The notes under the pieces are model-generated. The model made no database searches. It had not been told where the DNA came from and saw only the letters and a list, made by a program, of their open reading frames with translations. A stretch of 64,000 nucleotides of DNA from Halapricum desulfuricans (GTDB lineage: Archaea; Halobacteriota; Halobacteria; Halobacteriales; Haloarculaceae), in contig NZ_CP064787.1 in assembly GCF_017094505.1 (NCBI RefSeq), forward strand, positions 2,418,001 to 2,482,000. The letters are read 5' to 3'. Positions 7,155 to 16,470 of the stretch are shown piece after piece (within the stretch, counting starts at the first letter, position 1; each line of letters begins with the position of its first letter). Both the position numbers and the translations under genes were made by a program.

Positions 7155-9077
7155 ATGACGGAACTCGGCGGCTACCGCGATCGGGTCGCGCAGATCGACC
7201 TCGGGAGCGGTGACATCAGCTACGAGGGTATCGACGACGAGGACGCCAGGAAGTACATCGGAGGACGAGGTCTCGGGGTCAAGTACGTCTTCGAGCAGGG
7301 TCCGGACGTGGATCCGCTCGGTCCGGAGAACCTGCTGGCGTTCATGAACGGGCCGCTGACCGGGACGCAGGCGACGATGAGCGGCCGGATGGCCGTCGTA
7401 ACCAAGTCACCGCTGACCAACACGGTGACGGACTCCCACCACGGCGGCTGGTCGGCCGCCCGGCTCAAGTGGGCCGGTTTCGACGCGCTGCTGTTCGAGG
7501 GACAGGCCGACGAACCGGTCTACGCCTACGTCGAGGACGGCGAGGTCGAACTGCGAGACGCCTCGCACCTGTGGGGCAAGACCACTCACGAGGCCCGCGA
7601 GATCGTCGAGGACGAACTCGACGGCGAGTACGGCAAGAGCCTGAGCTTCATGGGAATCGGTCCCGGCGGCGAGAACGAGGTCCGGTACGGCTGTATCATC
7701 AACGAGGACGACCGGGCGTCCGGCCGCGGCGGGACGGGCGCGGTCATGGGCTCGAAGAACCTCAAAGCGGTCGTCGTCAAGTCGGGCACCGACATGCCGA
7801 AGCCGGCGGACGAGGAGACGTTCGCGGAGGGCCACAAGCAGGCCATGAAGGTCATCCAGGAGTCGGATATCACCGCGCCCAACGAGGGCGGCCTGTCGGT
7901 GTACGGCACGAACGTCCTGACGAACCTGACCGAGGAGATGGACGGCCTGCCCACTCGCAACGGGCGATACACTTCGACGTCCGCGGAACGCGAAGACGAC
8001 CCGAGCGAGCCGAACATCGACGCCGAGAACACCTCCGGCGAGTGGGTCCGGGAGAACATCCTCGTCGACGAGCCGACCTGTCACTCCTGTCCGGTCGCCT
8101 GCAAGAAGGAGGTCGAGGTCGAGACCGAACTCGGCGGCGAGACGCAGAACGTCCGGATGGAGTCGCTGGAGTACGAGCCGGCCTTCACCTTCGGGTCGAA
8201 CTCGATGAGCGACGACGCCGAGGTGACTGCGGTCCTGATCGACCGCTGTAACAAGTACGGCATCGACGCCATCGAGTCGGGCAACATGCTCGCGATGGCC
8301 ATGGAGATGACCGAGAAGGGGCAGGTCGAGGACGGCATCGACTGGGGCGATCACGACGCGATGTACGAGATGCTGCGCAAGATCGCCGAGCGCGAGGGCG
8401 AGCTCGCCGACGCCCTGGCTGAGGGCGCGGCCGGCGCGGCAGAACGCTTCGACGCCGAGGACTCCCGGCTGGACGTCAAAAACCAGACCATCCCCGCCTA
8501 CGACCCGCGTTCGATGAAGGGCATGGCCATCGGCTACGCCACCTCGAACCGTGGCGCGTGTCACCTGCGGGGGTACACCCCGTCCGCGGAGATCCTCGGC
8601 TTCCCCGAGGCCGCCGATCCTGCCGACCCCGAAGGGAAAGGCGAACTGCAGGTGACGTTCCAGGACATGCACGCCATCTCCGATTCCTTTGACATCTGCA
8701 AGTTCAACGCCTTCGCGGAGGGCATCGAGGAGTACGTCCTGCAGTACAACGGGATGACCGGCCGGGACGTCACCGAAGAGGAGCTCATCGAGACCGGAAA
8801 ACGCATCTACACGCTCGAGCGCTACTACAACAACCTCGTGGGCTTTGACGGAGCGGACGACTCGCTGCCGGACCGGTTCGTCGAAGGGAGCGAGGACGCG
8901 ATCCCCGGCATGGGGGCGGCCGACGGACAGCTCGCGGAACTCGACCAGCTCAAAGACGAGTACTACGAGGCGCGCCAGTGGGTCGACGGCGTCGTGCCCG
9001 ACGAGCGCCTCGACGAACTCGACATCACGATCGGTCCGGGGACCGGCGTCTCCGCCGGTGCTTCGGCCGACGACTGA
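7155..9077 (+). CDS. aor: Aldehyde ferredoxin oxidoreductase (tungsten-pterin enzyme)
   Basis: 640 residues, full length for the AOR family, which oxidises aldehydes to acids and reduces ferredoxin using a tungsten bis-pterin cofactor and one 4Fe-4S cluster. The N-terminal domain has the GGRGLGVKY and SGRGGTGAVMGSKNLKA segments. The cluster Cys set is CHSCPVACKK at about residue 314 plus a distal Cys in FDICKFNAF at about 516. The substrate aldehyde is not evident. It is preceded by palindromic operator-like sites and a GAGGGAT Shine-Dalgarno-like run. The adjacent tungstate importer makes metal supply a likely functional link. Confidence 0.95.
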   Translation: MTELGGYRDRVAQIDLGSGDISYEGIDDEDARKYIGGRGLGVKYVFEQGPDVDPLGPENLLAFMNGPLTGTQATMSGRMAVVTKSPLTNTVTDSHHGGWSAARLKWAGFDALLFEGQADEPVYAYVEDGEVELRDASHLWGKTTHEAREIVEDELDGEYGKSLSFMGIGPGGENEVRYGCIINEDDRASGRGGTGAVMGSKNLKAVVVKSGTDMPKPADEETFAEGHKQAMKVIQESDITAPNEGGLSVYGTNVLTNLTEEMDGLPTRNGRYTSTSAEREDDPSEPNIDAENTSGEWVRENILVDEPTCHSCPVACKKEVEVETELGGETQNVRMESLEYEPAFTFGSNSMSDDAEVTAVLIDRCNKYGIDAIESGNMLAMAMEMTEKGQVEDGIDWGDHDAMYEMLRKIAEREGELADALAEGAAGAAERFDAEDSRLDVKNQTIPAYDPRSMKGMAIGYATSNRGACHLRGYTPSAEILGFPEAADPADPEGKGELQVTFQDMHAISDSFDICKFNAFAEGIEEYVLQYNGMTGRDVTEEELIETGKRIYTLERYYNNLVGFDGADDSLPDRFVEGSEDAIPGMGAADGQLAELDQLKDEYYEARQWVDGVVPDERLDELDITIGPGTGVSAGASADD

Positions 9078-9081
9078 CCGG

Positions 9082-10131
9082 TCAGTACTCGCGTTCGACC
9101 AGGAAGTCGGCGATGTCGTCCAGTCGGTCGCGCGCCTCGTTGTCCGGCAACACCCGGAGGTTGTCTTTCCCCTCCTCGATGAGGTCGTGTGCCAGCTCGC
9201 GGGCGAAGTCGATGCTGCCAGCTTCTTCGAGGCGTTCGACGGCCTCCTCGATCGTCTCCTCGTCGACCGCTTCCACGTCGTCTTCGGGGACGAGGGAGTC
9301 CACGTCGACGCCCTGGCGGCGGGCGTGCAGCGTGATGATCGTCTGCTTGTTCTCGACGAGGTCCGACCCGCGCTGTTTGCCCAGTTTCTCGGAGGGCGTC
9401 GTCAGGTCCAGCAGGTCGTCCTGAATCTGGAACGCCCGGCCGACGTTGAGCCCGTACTGATAGAGCGGATCCACGGCGTCGTCCGCGCCCAGCAGGATCG
9501 CCGGTATCGACGCCGCGGCCGCGTACAGGACCGCGGTCTTCAGCTCGACCATCTCGAGGTACTCGTCGGTCGTCACGTCGGTTCGCGCCTCGAACTGGAT
9601 GTCACAGGACTGGCCCTCACAGATCTTCGTACACGTCGTCGCCAGCTCCGACAGCGCTCGAACCGACCGCTCGGAGTCGGCTCCCGTCTCGAGCATGTGC
9701 TCGAAGGCCTTCGCGTAGAGGGTGTCGCCCGCGAGGATCGCCGTCGAGAGGTCGTACTCCCGGTGGACGGCCGGGACGCCCCGGCGCATGTCGTCGTCGT
9801 CCATGATGTCGTCGTGGATCAGCGTGAACGACTGGATCGTCTCGATGCTGATCGCGGCGGCCATCATGTCTACTGAACCTTCGGGCGCGGGAAACTCCCG
9901 GTAATCCGCCTGCAGGGGTTCCACGTCCGCGATCGCTTCCGCCGCGAGCAACAGCACCGTCGGCCGCAGTCGCTTCCCGCCGGCGTCCAGCAGGTACCGC
10001 GACGCCTCGTAGAGTCGTTCGGGCTTCTGGACCGGAAGCTGGTTGGGGATCGCTTCGTTGACGAGCTCCCGCCGAGCCGCGATCGCCTGCGTGACCGCCG
10101 CCGCGGTGTCGGATCCCTCGCTCATGCTCAT
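9082..10131 (-). CDS. idsA: Geranylgeranyl diphosphate synthase (polyprenyl synthetase)
   Basis: 349 residues. It makes the C20 (or C25) prenyl chain of archaeal lipids. The first Asp-rich motif is HDDIMDDDD (about residue 117) and the second is QIQDDLLDL (about residue 245), with the KTAVLYAAA segment between. It lies 1 bp downstream of the RNase J gene on the same strand, an RNase J-idsA order found widely in haloarchaea. The start at MSMSEGSD is at 10131; MSEGSD two codons later is equally possible. Confidence 0.95.
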   Translation of the reverse strand: MSMSEGSDTAAAVTQAIAARRELVNEAIPNQLPVQKPERLYEASRYLLDAGGKRLRPTVLLLAAEAIADVEPLQADYREFPAPEGSVDMMAAAISIETIQSFTLIHDDIMDDDDMRRGVPAVHREYDLSTAILAGDTLYAKAFEHMLETGADSERSVRALSELATTCTKICEGQSCDIQFEARTDVTTDEYLEMVELKTAVLYAAAASIPAILLGADDAVDPLYQYGLNVGRAFQIQDDLLDLTTPSEKLGKQRGSDLVENKQTIITLHARRQGVDVDSLVPEDDVEAVDEETIEEAVERLEEAGSIDFARELAHDLIEEGKDNLRVLPDNEARDRLDDIADFLVEREY

Positions 10132-10132
10132 C

Positions 10133-11473
10133 TCACTCGACCAGCTGGATCATGTTCCCGTTGCGCGTGATGTGCAGTCCGTCCCCGACCTCGAGTCCGA
10201 ACTGCTCGGCCAGATCGACGTACGGAGCGAATCCCCGCATGTCCTGGTGGGCCGGGATGACGTTCTCCGGCTGGAGCGCGTCGAGCATCTGGTAGTGGCC
10301 CTCCTCGCGGAGGTGGCCCGAGACGTGGATCTCGTCGTAGATCCGAGCGCCCTGCATCCGCAGCAGTTTCTCGGACTGGTAGCGCTGGCCCTCGTTGGTC
10401 GGCTCGGGGATCACCCGCGCCGAGAAGATGACCTTGTCGCCGTCCTCGATGTCGTAGGGCGTCTCGCCGCGGCCCATGCGCGTCAACATTGCCCGCGGTT
10501 CGCCCTGATGGCCCGTGACGATCGGCAGGAAGTTCTCCTTGCCCTCGTTCATGATCCGCTTGAACGTCCGATCGACGGACTTGCGGTGGCCGTACATCCC
10601 CAGATCGTCCGGGAAGTCCACGAAGTCCAGGCGTTCGGCCGTGCCGGAGTACTTCTCCATCGAGCGTCCCAGCAGGACCGGCTGGCGGCCGATGTCGTCG
10701 GCGAACTCGACGAGCGACTTGACGCGCGCGATGTGGGAACTGAACGTCGTCGCGACGATCCCGCCGTCGTAGTCCTCCAGACTGTACATGACGTCCTTGA
10801 GGTGTCGCCGCGCGACCGACTCGGAGGGCGTGCGCCCCTTCTTGCCGGCGTTGGTACAGTCCTCGATGTAGCAGAGCACGCCCTCGCGGCCGATCTCGCG
10901 GAACCGCTCCATGTCGATCGGGTCGCCCAGCACCGGGTCGTGATCCATGCGTTTGTCCAGCCCGTAGACGATCGCCCCCTCCGGCGTGTGCAGGACCGGG
11001 TTGATCGCGTCGATGATCGAGTGGGTGACGTTGACGAACTCGAGTTCGTTCTCGTCGCCGATGGCCATCCGGCCGCCTGCCTCCATCTTCACGAGGTCGT
11101 TCTGGACGCCGAACTTCTCCTCGCTTTTGATCTGCTGTTTGACCAGTTCGATCGTGAAGGGCGTTCCCACGATCGGCGCGTCGTATCGATGCGCGAGTTT
11201 CGAGATGGCACCGATGTGATCGAGGTGACCGTGGGTCGGCACGATGGCCTTCACGTCGCCCTCGAGTTCGGACATCACCCGGTCGTCCGGGATCGCGCCC
11301 ATGTCGATCAGGTCGAGACTGTGCATCCGCTCGGTTTCGACGTTGTCGTGGATGAGGACCTTCGAGAGGTTCAGCCCCATGTCGAACACGACGACGTCGT
11401 CTCCGGCGCGAACGGCGGTCATCTGGCGGCCGACTTCCTCGTAGCCGCCGATAGTTGCGATTTCGATTTCCAT
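10133..11473 (-). CDS. rnj: Ribonuclease J (metallo-beta-lactamase/beta-CASP)
   Basis: 446 residues, starting [20 protein letters not shown]. The metal-binding motif [10 protein letters not shown] is at about residues 115-124. A beta-CASP insert follows, with [20 protein letters not shown], and the late motif [17 protein letters not shown] is present. Archaeal RNase J enzymes are 5'-to-3' exonucleases in RNA turnover. A Shine-Dalgarno GGAGGGT lies 5 bases before the ATG on the minus strand, unusual among these mostly leaderless genes. It is followed directly by idsA. Confidence 0.94.
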   Translation of the reverse strand: MEIEIATIGGYEEVGRQMTAVRAGDDVVVFDMGLNLSKVLIHDNVETERMHSLDLIDMGAIPDDRVMSELEGDVKAIVPTHGHLDHIGAISKLAHRYDAPIVGTPFTIELVKQQIKSEEKFGVQNDLVKMEAGGRMAIGDENELEFVNVTHSIIDAINPVLHTPEGAIVYGLDKRMDHDPVLGDPIDMERFREIGREGVLCYIEDCTNAGKKGRTPSESVARRHLKDVMYSLEDYDGGIVATTFSSHIARVKSLVEFADDIGRQPVLLGRSMEKYSGTAERLDFVDFPDDLGMYGHRKSVDRTFKRIMNEGKENFLPIVTGHQGEPRAMLTRMGRGETPYDIEDGDKVIFSARVIPEPTNEGQRYQSEKLLRMQGARIYDEIHVSGHLREEGHYQMLDALQPENVIPAHQDMRGFAPYVDLAEQFGLEVGDGLHITRNGNMIQLVE

Positions 11474-11729
11474 AGTTTACCCTCCGAGAACGGCCGCCAG
11501 AGGGGCCAGGGGACCGACACGGCCACTGGAGCGTGGTCTTCGAAACTCGCACCGATGACCGGCGTGGTCCGGATGGGCGGGCCCGGATGGGCCGTCGCCG
11601 CCGAACCGGCTCGTCTCCATACGACACGTCGACGCGTCCCTCGGCCGCGCTCGCGCGGCCGTCTGCTCGGTTGTCTCTCTGTTGTATGCGAGCCGTTAAA
11701 AACAGTGCGGGTCGCGGCCGAGCGTTCGG
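11474..11729. other. Intergenic region upstream of RNase J
   Basis: 256 bp between the membrane-protein stop and the RNase J start. I see no convincing gene in it. Its only clear signal is the Shine-Dalgarno just before the RNase J ATG. Short open frames here have no family resemblance and no supporting start signal. Confidence 0.4.
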
Positions 11730-12401
11730 CTACTCGCCGGCCGATTCGTCGTCGTCCAGTTTCGACTCGATCTCGCGCCGCCAGGCTTCTTCCGACCCGT
11801 CCGAACCCGCGAGCGGATCTCCTCCGTCCGATCCACCGGTCAGTGCGTCGCCGGTCCCCGCTGGCCCGCCCAACGGGTCGTCACCGCGTTCGGCCGGCGA
11901 ACCGTCGACCCCGGAACCGCCGCCCGGTTGGTCGCCGTCCGGCCCCGTCCCGCCGGCTAGTGGATCGCTCGTCGGCCTGCCGTCGTTCCCGGTGTCGGCG
12001 TCACCGTCGACAGACGTGCCTGTCGCGTCTCCCGTTCGCTCCGATCGCTCGCCGTCGGCGTCTGTCGACACCGCGTCCCGCTCCGTGGGTCTCTCGTTAC
12101 CTTCCGCTGGTGTGAAAGCGGTTTCGAGCCCGACGGCGACCGCGTCCGCGAGCCCCGCGAACGCCGTCGCGAACACGCCCGCGACGAGGACAAGCACGCC
12201 AAGCAGAACGAGTGCTCCGCCGGCGGCGACCGGAGCGTACCCGTCCGGCGAGGCGTCGCCGAGCACGACGCCGGGTTCCAGTGTCTCTACGACCCCGACA
12301 CCGCCGGCGATCAGTGCCCCGCCGAGCACGACCGTCACGAGGAGGTAGCCGAACAGCCGAACGCCGTATCCGAACACGTCTCTCGCCGAGCGGGTGACCA
12401 T
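11730..12401 (-). CDS. Membrane protein with long acidic Gly/Asp-rich tail
   Basis: 223 residues. Two transmembrane segments (about 15-35 and 57-85) precede an 80-100 residue low-complexity tail rich in Gly, Asp, Ser and Pro (DPLAGGTGPDGDQPGGGSG and repeated DPLxGG units), ending EEAWRREIESKLDDDESAGE. The tail is probably disordered and cytoplasmic. The family is not recognised. The gene is upstream of RNase J on the same strand but separated from it by 256 bp, so it is probably not in that operon. Confidence 0.65.
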   Translation of the reverse strand: MVTRSARDVFGYGVRLFGYLLVTVVLGGALIAGGVGVVETLEPGVVLGDASPDGYAPVAAGGALVLLGVLVLVAGVFATAFAGLADAVAVGLETAFTPAEGNERPTERDAVSTDADGERSERTGDATGTSVDGDADTGNDGRPTSDPLAGGTGPDGDQPGGGSGVDGSPAERGDDPLGGPAGTGDALTGGSDGGDPLAGSDGSEEAWRREIESKLDDDESAGE

Positions 12402-12571
12402 ACGTTCCCTCTCGCAAGTACTCGAAAAGTGTCTTGTGGTCGTTATGCTGTGACAGTCGCTCCCGGCCTTTCGATACGTTTAGGAGTGCGCTCGGCCACA
12501 CCTCGAACAACGGCGAGCGATCTCGCGTCTCCGTGCGCGGCCCGGTCGCATCGACGCGACTATCCGAAACC

Positions 12572-14023
12572 ATGTCAGAGCAAGAACTCGGTATCACGAC
12601 GAGCAAAGAGCACGAAACGGGCGAGTGGTACGCGGAACTGGTCCAGAAGGCCGGCCTGGCCGACTACGCGCCGATGGGCGGGTTCATCGTCACCCGGCCA
12701 CGGGGATACGCCATCTGGGAGCGCCTGCAGAACAACCTCGACGCGTGGTTCAAGGACACGGGCGTCCAGAACGCCTACTTCCCGATGTTCATCCCCGAGA
12801 GCTACCTCGAGAAGGAGAAAGACGTCGTCGAGGGGTTCGATCCCGAGGTCGCGTGGGTGACCCACGGCGGCTACGAGGAGCTCGAGGAGCGACTGGCCGT
12901 CCGTCCGACCAGCGAGAGCATCATCACGCCGTTTCTCGCCCAGTGGATCCGGAGCCACCGGGACCTGCCGATGCGGGTCAACCAGTGGTGTTCGGTCGTC
13001 CGCTGGGAGGCCACCGAGACCAAGCCGTTCTTCCGCACCAAGGAGTTCCTCTGGCAGGAGGGCCACACCGCCCACCGCGACGCCGAGGACGCCTACGAGG
13101 AGACGATGACCCGGCTCGAGCAGTACGAACGCCTCTACGAGGACGTGCTCGCGATGCCCGCGCTGACCGGTCGCAAGCCCGACCACGACAAGTTCCCCGG
13201 GGCCGACACGACCACGACCGTCGAGACGCTGATGCCCGACGGCAAGTCCGTCCAGGCCGCCACCTCCCACTATCTCGGGACCTCCTTCGCGGAGGCCTAC
13301 GACGTGACCTACGTCGACGAAGACGAGGAAGAGCAGCTCGCGCACACGACCTCCTGGGGACTGTCCTGGCGGGCGCTCGGGGCGCTGTTCATGACCCACA
13401 GCGACGATCAAGGGCTGGTCCTCCCGCCCACGCTCGCGCCCACGCAGGTCGTCATCGTCCCCATCTGGAACGAGGACAGCAAAGACGCGGTGCTCGAGTA
13501 CGCCGCCGACGTCGCGGCCGAACTCGACGAGGCAGGCGTCCGGGTCGAACTCGACGACCGCGACAACCGAAACCCCGGGTTCAAGTACAACGAACACGAG
13601 CTCAACGGCGTCCCGCTCCGGATCGAGATCGGTTCCTACGAGGTCGAAGACGACGAACTGACGCTCGTTCATCGCCCCGACGGTGAGGAGACGACCGTCG
13701 ATCGGGAGGGGGCCGTCGAGACCGTCGAGGACCACCTCGATACGATCTACGCCAAACTCTACGCCGAGGCCGAGCAAACCCTCGAAGGGGAGATCCGCGA
13801 GGCCGAGAGCCGCGAGGAGATCCTCGGGACGATCGGCCAGCACGGCGGCTACGTCAAGTGCGGCTGGTGTGGCGACGAGGCCTGCGAGGAGCCGATCAAG
13901 GACGCCATCGCCGCCGAGATCGTGATGGTCCCGCTCGAGGAGGACGAAGAGCCGATCCACGACGAGTGTGCCATCTGCGGCGAGGACGCCGAGGAGACGG
14001 CCTACTTCGCCAAGACGTACTGA
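12572..14023 (+). CDS. proS: Prolyl-tRNA synthetase, archaeal type
   Basis: 483 residues from MSEQELGITTSKEHETGEWY; an in-frame ATG at 12434 would add an unlikely 46-residue leader. It charges tRNA-Pro. Class II features are present: motif 2 around VRWEATETKPFFRTKEFLWQ and motif 3 around TTSWGLSWRALGALFMTH. The C-terminal archaeal extension carries a zinc site (CGWC, CEE, CAIC) and ends in Tyr, as in archaeal/eukaryal ProRS. The TGA stop is also the first bases of a 79-bp palindromic element. Confidence 0.96.
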   Translation: MSEQELGITTSKEHETGEWYAELVQKAGLADYAPMGGFIVTRPRGYAIWERLQNNLDAWFKDTGVQNAYFPMFIPESYLEKEKDVVEGFDPEVAWVTHGGYEELEERLAVRPTSESIITPFLAQWIRSHRDLPMRVNQWCSVVRWEATETKPFFRTKEFLWQEGHTAHRDAEDAYEETMTRLEQYERLYEDVLAMPALTGRKPDHDKFPGADTTTTVETLMPDGKSVQAATSHYLGTSFAEAYDVTYVDEDEEEQLAHTTSWGLSWRALGALFMTHSDDQGLVLPPTLAPTQVVIVPIWNEDSKDAVLEYAADVAAELDEAGVRVELDDRDNRNPGFKYNEHELNGVPLRIEIGSYEVEDDELTLVHRPDGEETTVDREGAVETVEDHLDTIYAKLYAEAEQTLEGEIREAESREEILGTIGQHGGYVKCGWCGDEACEEPIKDAIAAEIVMVPLEEDEEPIHDECAICGEDAEETAYFAKTY

Positions 14024-14101
14024 TACTGGTGGCTAACCATTTCAAGATGAGCTGGCACGTCGTCGTGCCAGATGCCTTTCCGAACGTATAGCTACCAGTA
14101 T
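14023..14101 (+). repeat. 79-bp palindromic element (variant type)
   Basis: It begins on the last base of the proS stop codon. Terminal inverted repeats are ATACTGGTGGCTA at the left and TAGCTACCAGTAT at the right (12 of 13 pairs). The centre holds a strong hairpin, CTGGCACG-TCGT-CGTGCCAG. Size and architecture match the 82-bp elements elsewhere in the window, but the sequence is different. It could be a small non-autonomous mobile element or a structured 3' end of the proS mRNA. Confidence 0.65.
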
Positions 14102-14115
14102 GACGTACTGCGTGA

Positions 14116-14721
14116 CCGACGGGAGCGCAGTTTCGCCGCGACGAGCCTGCGAGTCGCGGATCTTTTCATCGACGGTTTCCGACGAGCGGTTCCGCTGCGG
14201 GGCTCGCCGCCGAACACACCACGACCACCGACGAGATCGAACTCTACGACGGGGACGTCCCGGAGAGTCACGTGGACGACCTCGACCGACTGCGTGCGGA
14301 CCTCGCGACCGCCCGCGAGCGCGCCCGGGCGATGGGCGCCGACGCCTCGAACGCCATCAGCGAGACGGAACGCCGCACCGCCGACTGGGCGGAGACGCGC
14401 CCCGAGTGGGGGCTGGCCGGCAACGGCGGCGACCTGATGACCGGCCTCCCGCTGCAGTCGTTGCTGGCCGCTGCCGATCGGCCACACCACCAGCCGCTGT
14501 GCCTCTCGACGGTCGTCCACGCGCCGGTCGAGCGCGTCACTGACGCGCTGGCCGACCACGAGGACGTGATCGAACTGCTGGACAACGACTGGCTCTCGCT
14601 GGCTGTCGTCGATCCCACTCGGGACCACCGCACGTTCCACTACGAGGCGGAACTGGCGTGGACACAAGCGACCGAACGGACTGCGGACGCACCGAACACG
14701 CCCGCGGTCGCGGACGACTGA
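14116..14721 (+). pseudogene. Remnant of dabA-like gene (DUF2309, inorganic carbon uptake)
   Basis: The frame is open from 14116 to a TGA at 14719-14721. Residues with family character start near 14221 (TDEIELYDGDVPESHVDDL). The DabA hallmark WAETRPEWGLAGN is followed immediately by GGDLMTGLPLQS, a motif that in intact DabA lies roughly 80-90 residues further on. So an internal stretch is missing, apparently lost at a GGCAAC-type microhomology, and the first several hundred residues of the protein are absent. The usual C-terminus (VVDPTRDHRTFHYEAEL) is kept. DabA partners DabB in CO2/bicarbonate uptake; no dabB is visible. Some annotators may call a small ORF from the GTG at 14272. Confidence 0.75.
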
Positions 14722-14823
14722 TAGTTATTGCTGTACGTCTGATCCGGATTGCCGTACGTCTGATCCGGATCGATCGCCCGATGGCAGGCGACCGCAGCGG
14801 TACATCGGTACAGCGATCGCTAT
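14721..14823 (-). repeat. Palindromic element copy D, with 21-bp internal duplication
   Basis: It starts on the last base of the dabA-remnant stop. It is the reverse orientation of the 82-bp family: CTGTACGTCTGATCCGG here is the complement of the conserved CCGGAACAGACGTACAG (one difference). The unit of about 21 bp containing GTACGTCTGATCCGGAT is present twice in tandem (14730-14771), so 103 bp equals 82 plus 21. The ends, ATAGTTATTGCTGTAC and GTACAGCGATCGCTAT, are imperfect inverted repeats. Confidence 0.75.
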
Positions 14824-14830
14824 GAGACGC

Positions 14831-15571
14831 TCACGCCGCCCGGGCGAAGACGACGAACAGCGCGAGACCGACGCCGGCGAGGAGCGCGACCATCGAGTGC
14901 TCCGTCTCGTAGGTCTGGGCCTCGGGAAGGAGATGTGCCGCCGAGACGTAGATCAACACGCCGGAGACGAATCCGAGGAGCAGGCCCAGGTCGTCCGACC
15001 CCAGTCCACTCACCAGCGGATAGGCGACGAACGCGCCGATCGGCGTCGTCAGCGCCGCGATGAAGAAAGCGTACGTTGCCGCGGTCCGGTCGCTCACCTC
15101 GCCTTTCAGCAAGACGAGATAGGTGATCGCTCCCTCCGCGAACTCGTGGACGACCAGTCCGGTCCCGGCGAGCACGCCGGTCAGCAGTGACACGTTGAAC
15201 GTGACGGTGTAGACGACGCCGTCGACCAGCGAGTGGATTCCGATGCCCTCAGCCGCCGTTACGCCGAACGCGAGCGTTTCCTCGCTGGTGTAGTGCTTGA
15301 TGACCCGATTTGAGAGAAACATGAAGAGGAACCCGCCCAGAGCGGTGATGCCTGCATCGGCGTTGTTCGCGACCGCGTTCGGCAGGGCGTGAACCAGCGG
15401 CGTCGTGATGAGAATACCCGCGGCAAAGCACATCAGATACGGGAGCGAGCGTTCGGCCCGTTCTCGGTGTCGAACTATCGCGACGATACCCGCGCTATTG
15501 ACCAGTGCCGCAACGACGGCGAACGCCGCGATCCAGTAGAACACCTCCGAGAACGCTACCATAGTGAGCAT
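14831..15571 (-). CDS. ZIP family divalent metal transporter
   Basis: 246 residues and about eight membrane segments. The ZIP metal-binding helices are visible: IHSLVDGVVYTVTF (HxxxDG, about residue 112) and VVHEFAEGAITYLVLL (HExxEG, about residue 141), which carry zinc or iron. A second start, MVAF, lies 9 bases downstream of the first ATG. The gene converges on the palindromic element and the dabA remnant. The metal cannot be told from sequence. Confidence 0.9.
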   Translation of the reverse strand: MLTMVAFSEVFYWIAAFAVVAALVNSAGIVAIVRHRERAERSLPYLMCFAAGILITTPLVHALPNAVANNADAGITALGGFLFMFLSNRVIKHYTSEETLAFGVTAAEGIGIHSLVDGVVYTVTFNVSLLTGVLAGTGLVVHEFAEGAITYLVLLKGEVSDRTAATYAFFIAALTTPIGAFVAYPLVSGLGSDDLGLLLGFVSGVLIYVSAAHLLPEAQTYETEHSMVALLAGVGLALFVVFARAA

Positions 15572-15795
15572 TCCGTGAGCGGCCTCGACAGGTGACCTTC
15601 GAGTGGGGACGGGTGATCGGCCGCTTCAGATTGAGTTGGCCGTCTCATGTCTGAGACTACTACTGTTGAGGCGGTAAAACCAGCGCCCACCACTCGTCAT
15701 CTGCGGCAGGGGGAGTCTGGAGAATTGATATAGCCCATGTTGGTTTACCAAGAGAGAGCCGACAGCGTCAGGGGTCCGCAGGTGGAAGAATCGAC

Positions 15796-16347
15796 ATGGA
15801 CAAACGGAGGTGTCTGTTGGTCGCCGGCCTGATCGCTCTCGCGGTCCTCGGCGGCTGTTCGTTCGCCGACAGCAATCGGCTCGAGGGAGATACTCTCGAC
15901 GGAACTGTCGTCGAGGTCGTCGACGGCGATACGATCGACGTGCGACTGTCGAACGGTACCGTCGAACGGGTCCGACTGCTCGGGATCGACACGCCGGAGG
16001 TCCACGTCGAGACCCAGCCGGACGAGTACGAGGGGATACCGGACACAGTGGCCGGGCGAGCGTGTCTCCGGGCCGCCGGGGAAAACGCGAGTCGCGCCGT
16101 CGAAGATCGGCTCTGGGGCGAACACGTAACACTCCGGCTGGACTCCGAGGCGGACACCCGGGGTGGCTACGATCGACTGCTGGCGATCATCGTCCACGAG
16201 AACCAGTCGATCAACTACCAGCTCGTGCGCGAGGGGCACGCACGACTGTACGACACCGACTTTTCGGCCCGTGATCGCTACGCCGCCGCGGAAGACGCCG
16301 CGAGAGACGAGAACCGCGGCCTCTGGACGTGTCGTGTCGGGTCGTAA
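15796..16347 (+). CDS. Secreted thermonuclease-family (SNase-like) lipoprotein
   Basis: 183 residues. A signal peptide with a lipobox (AVLGGC, Cys21) precedes an SNase domain: EVVDGDTIDVRL, RVRLLGIDTPEV, and a late ARDRYAAAEDAARDENRGLW. The catalytic set (Asp of DGDTI, Arg of VRLLG, Asp of GIDTPE, late Arg) looks complete. It is probably a cell-surface nuclease acting on DNA or RNA. No operon partner is present; 224 bp lie upstream without a gene. Confidence 0.9.
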   Translation: MDKRRCLLVAGLIALAVLGGCSFADSNRLEGDTLDGTVVEVVDGDTIDVRLSNGTVERVRLLGIDTPEVHVETQPDEYEGIPDTVAGRACLRAAGENASRAVEDRLWGEHVTLRLDSEADTRGGYDRLLAIIVHENQSINYQLVREGHARLYDTDFSARDRYAAAEDAARDENRGLWTCRVGS

Positions 16348-16470
16348 ATCCCATATTGATATATGAAATCTCGGTCGGCGGCTGAGATCACGGGCAAGAG
16401 CTGCATAATCACTCGAAGCGAGCTGGGCGGGGAGGCTGTTCGGGTGTGGTGAGAAGATCGGCCGCGACAG

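Noticed and set aside
10128-12115. Very long open frames overlapping RNase J (both strands)
   Set aside because: They are Arg- or Val/Leu-rich shadow frames of the RNase J and membrane-protein genes and carry no recognisable domain.
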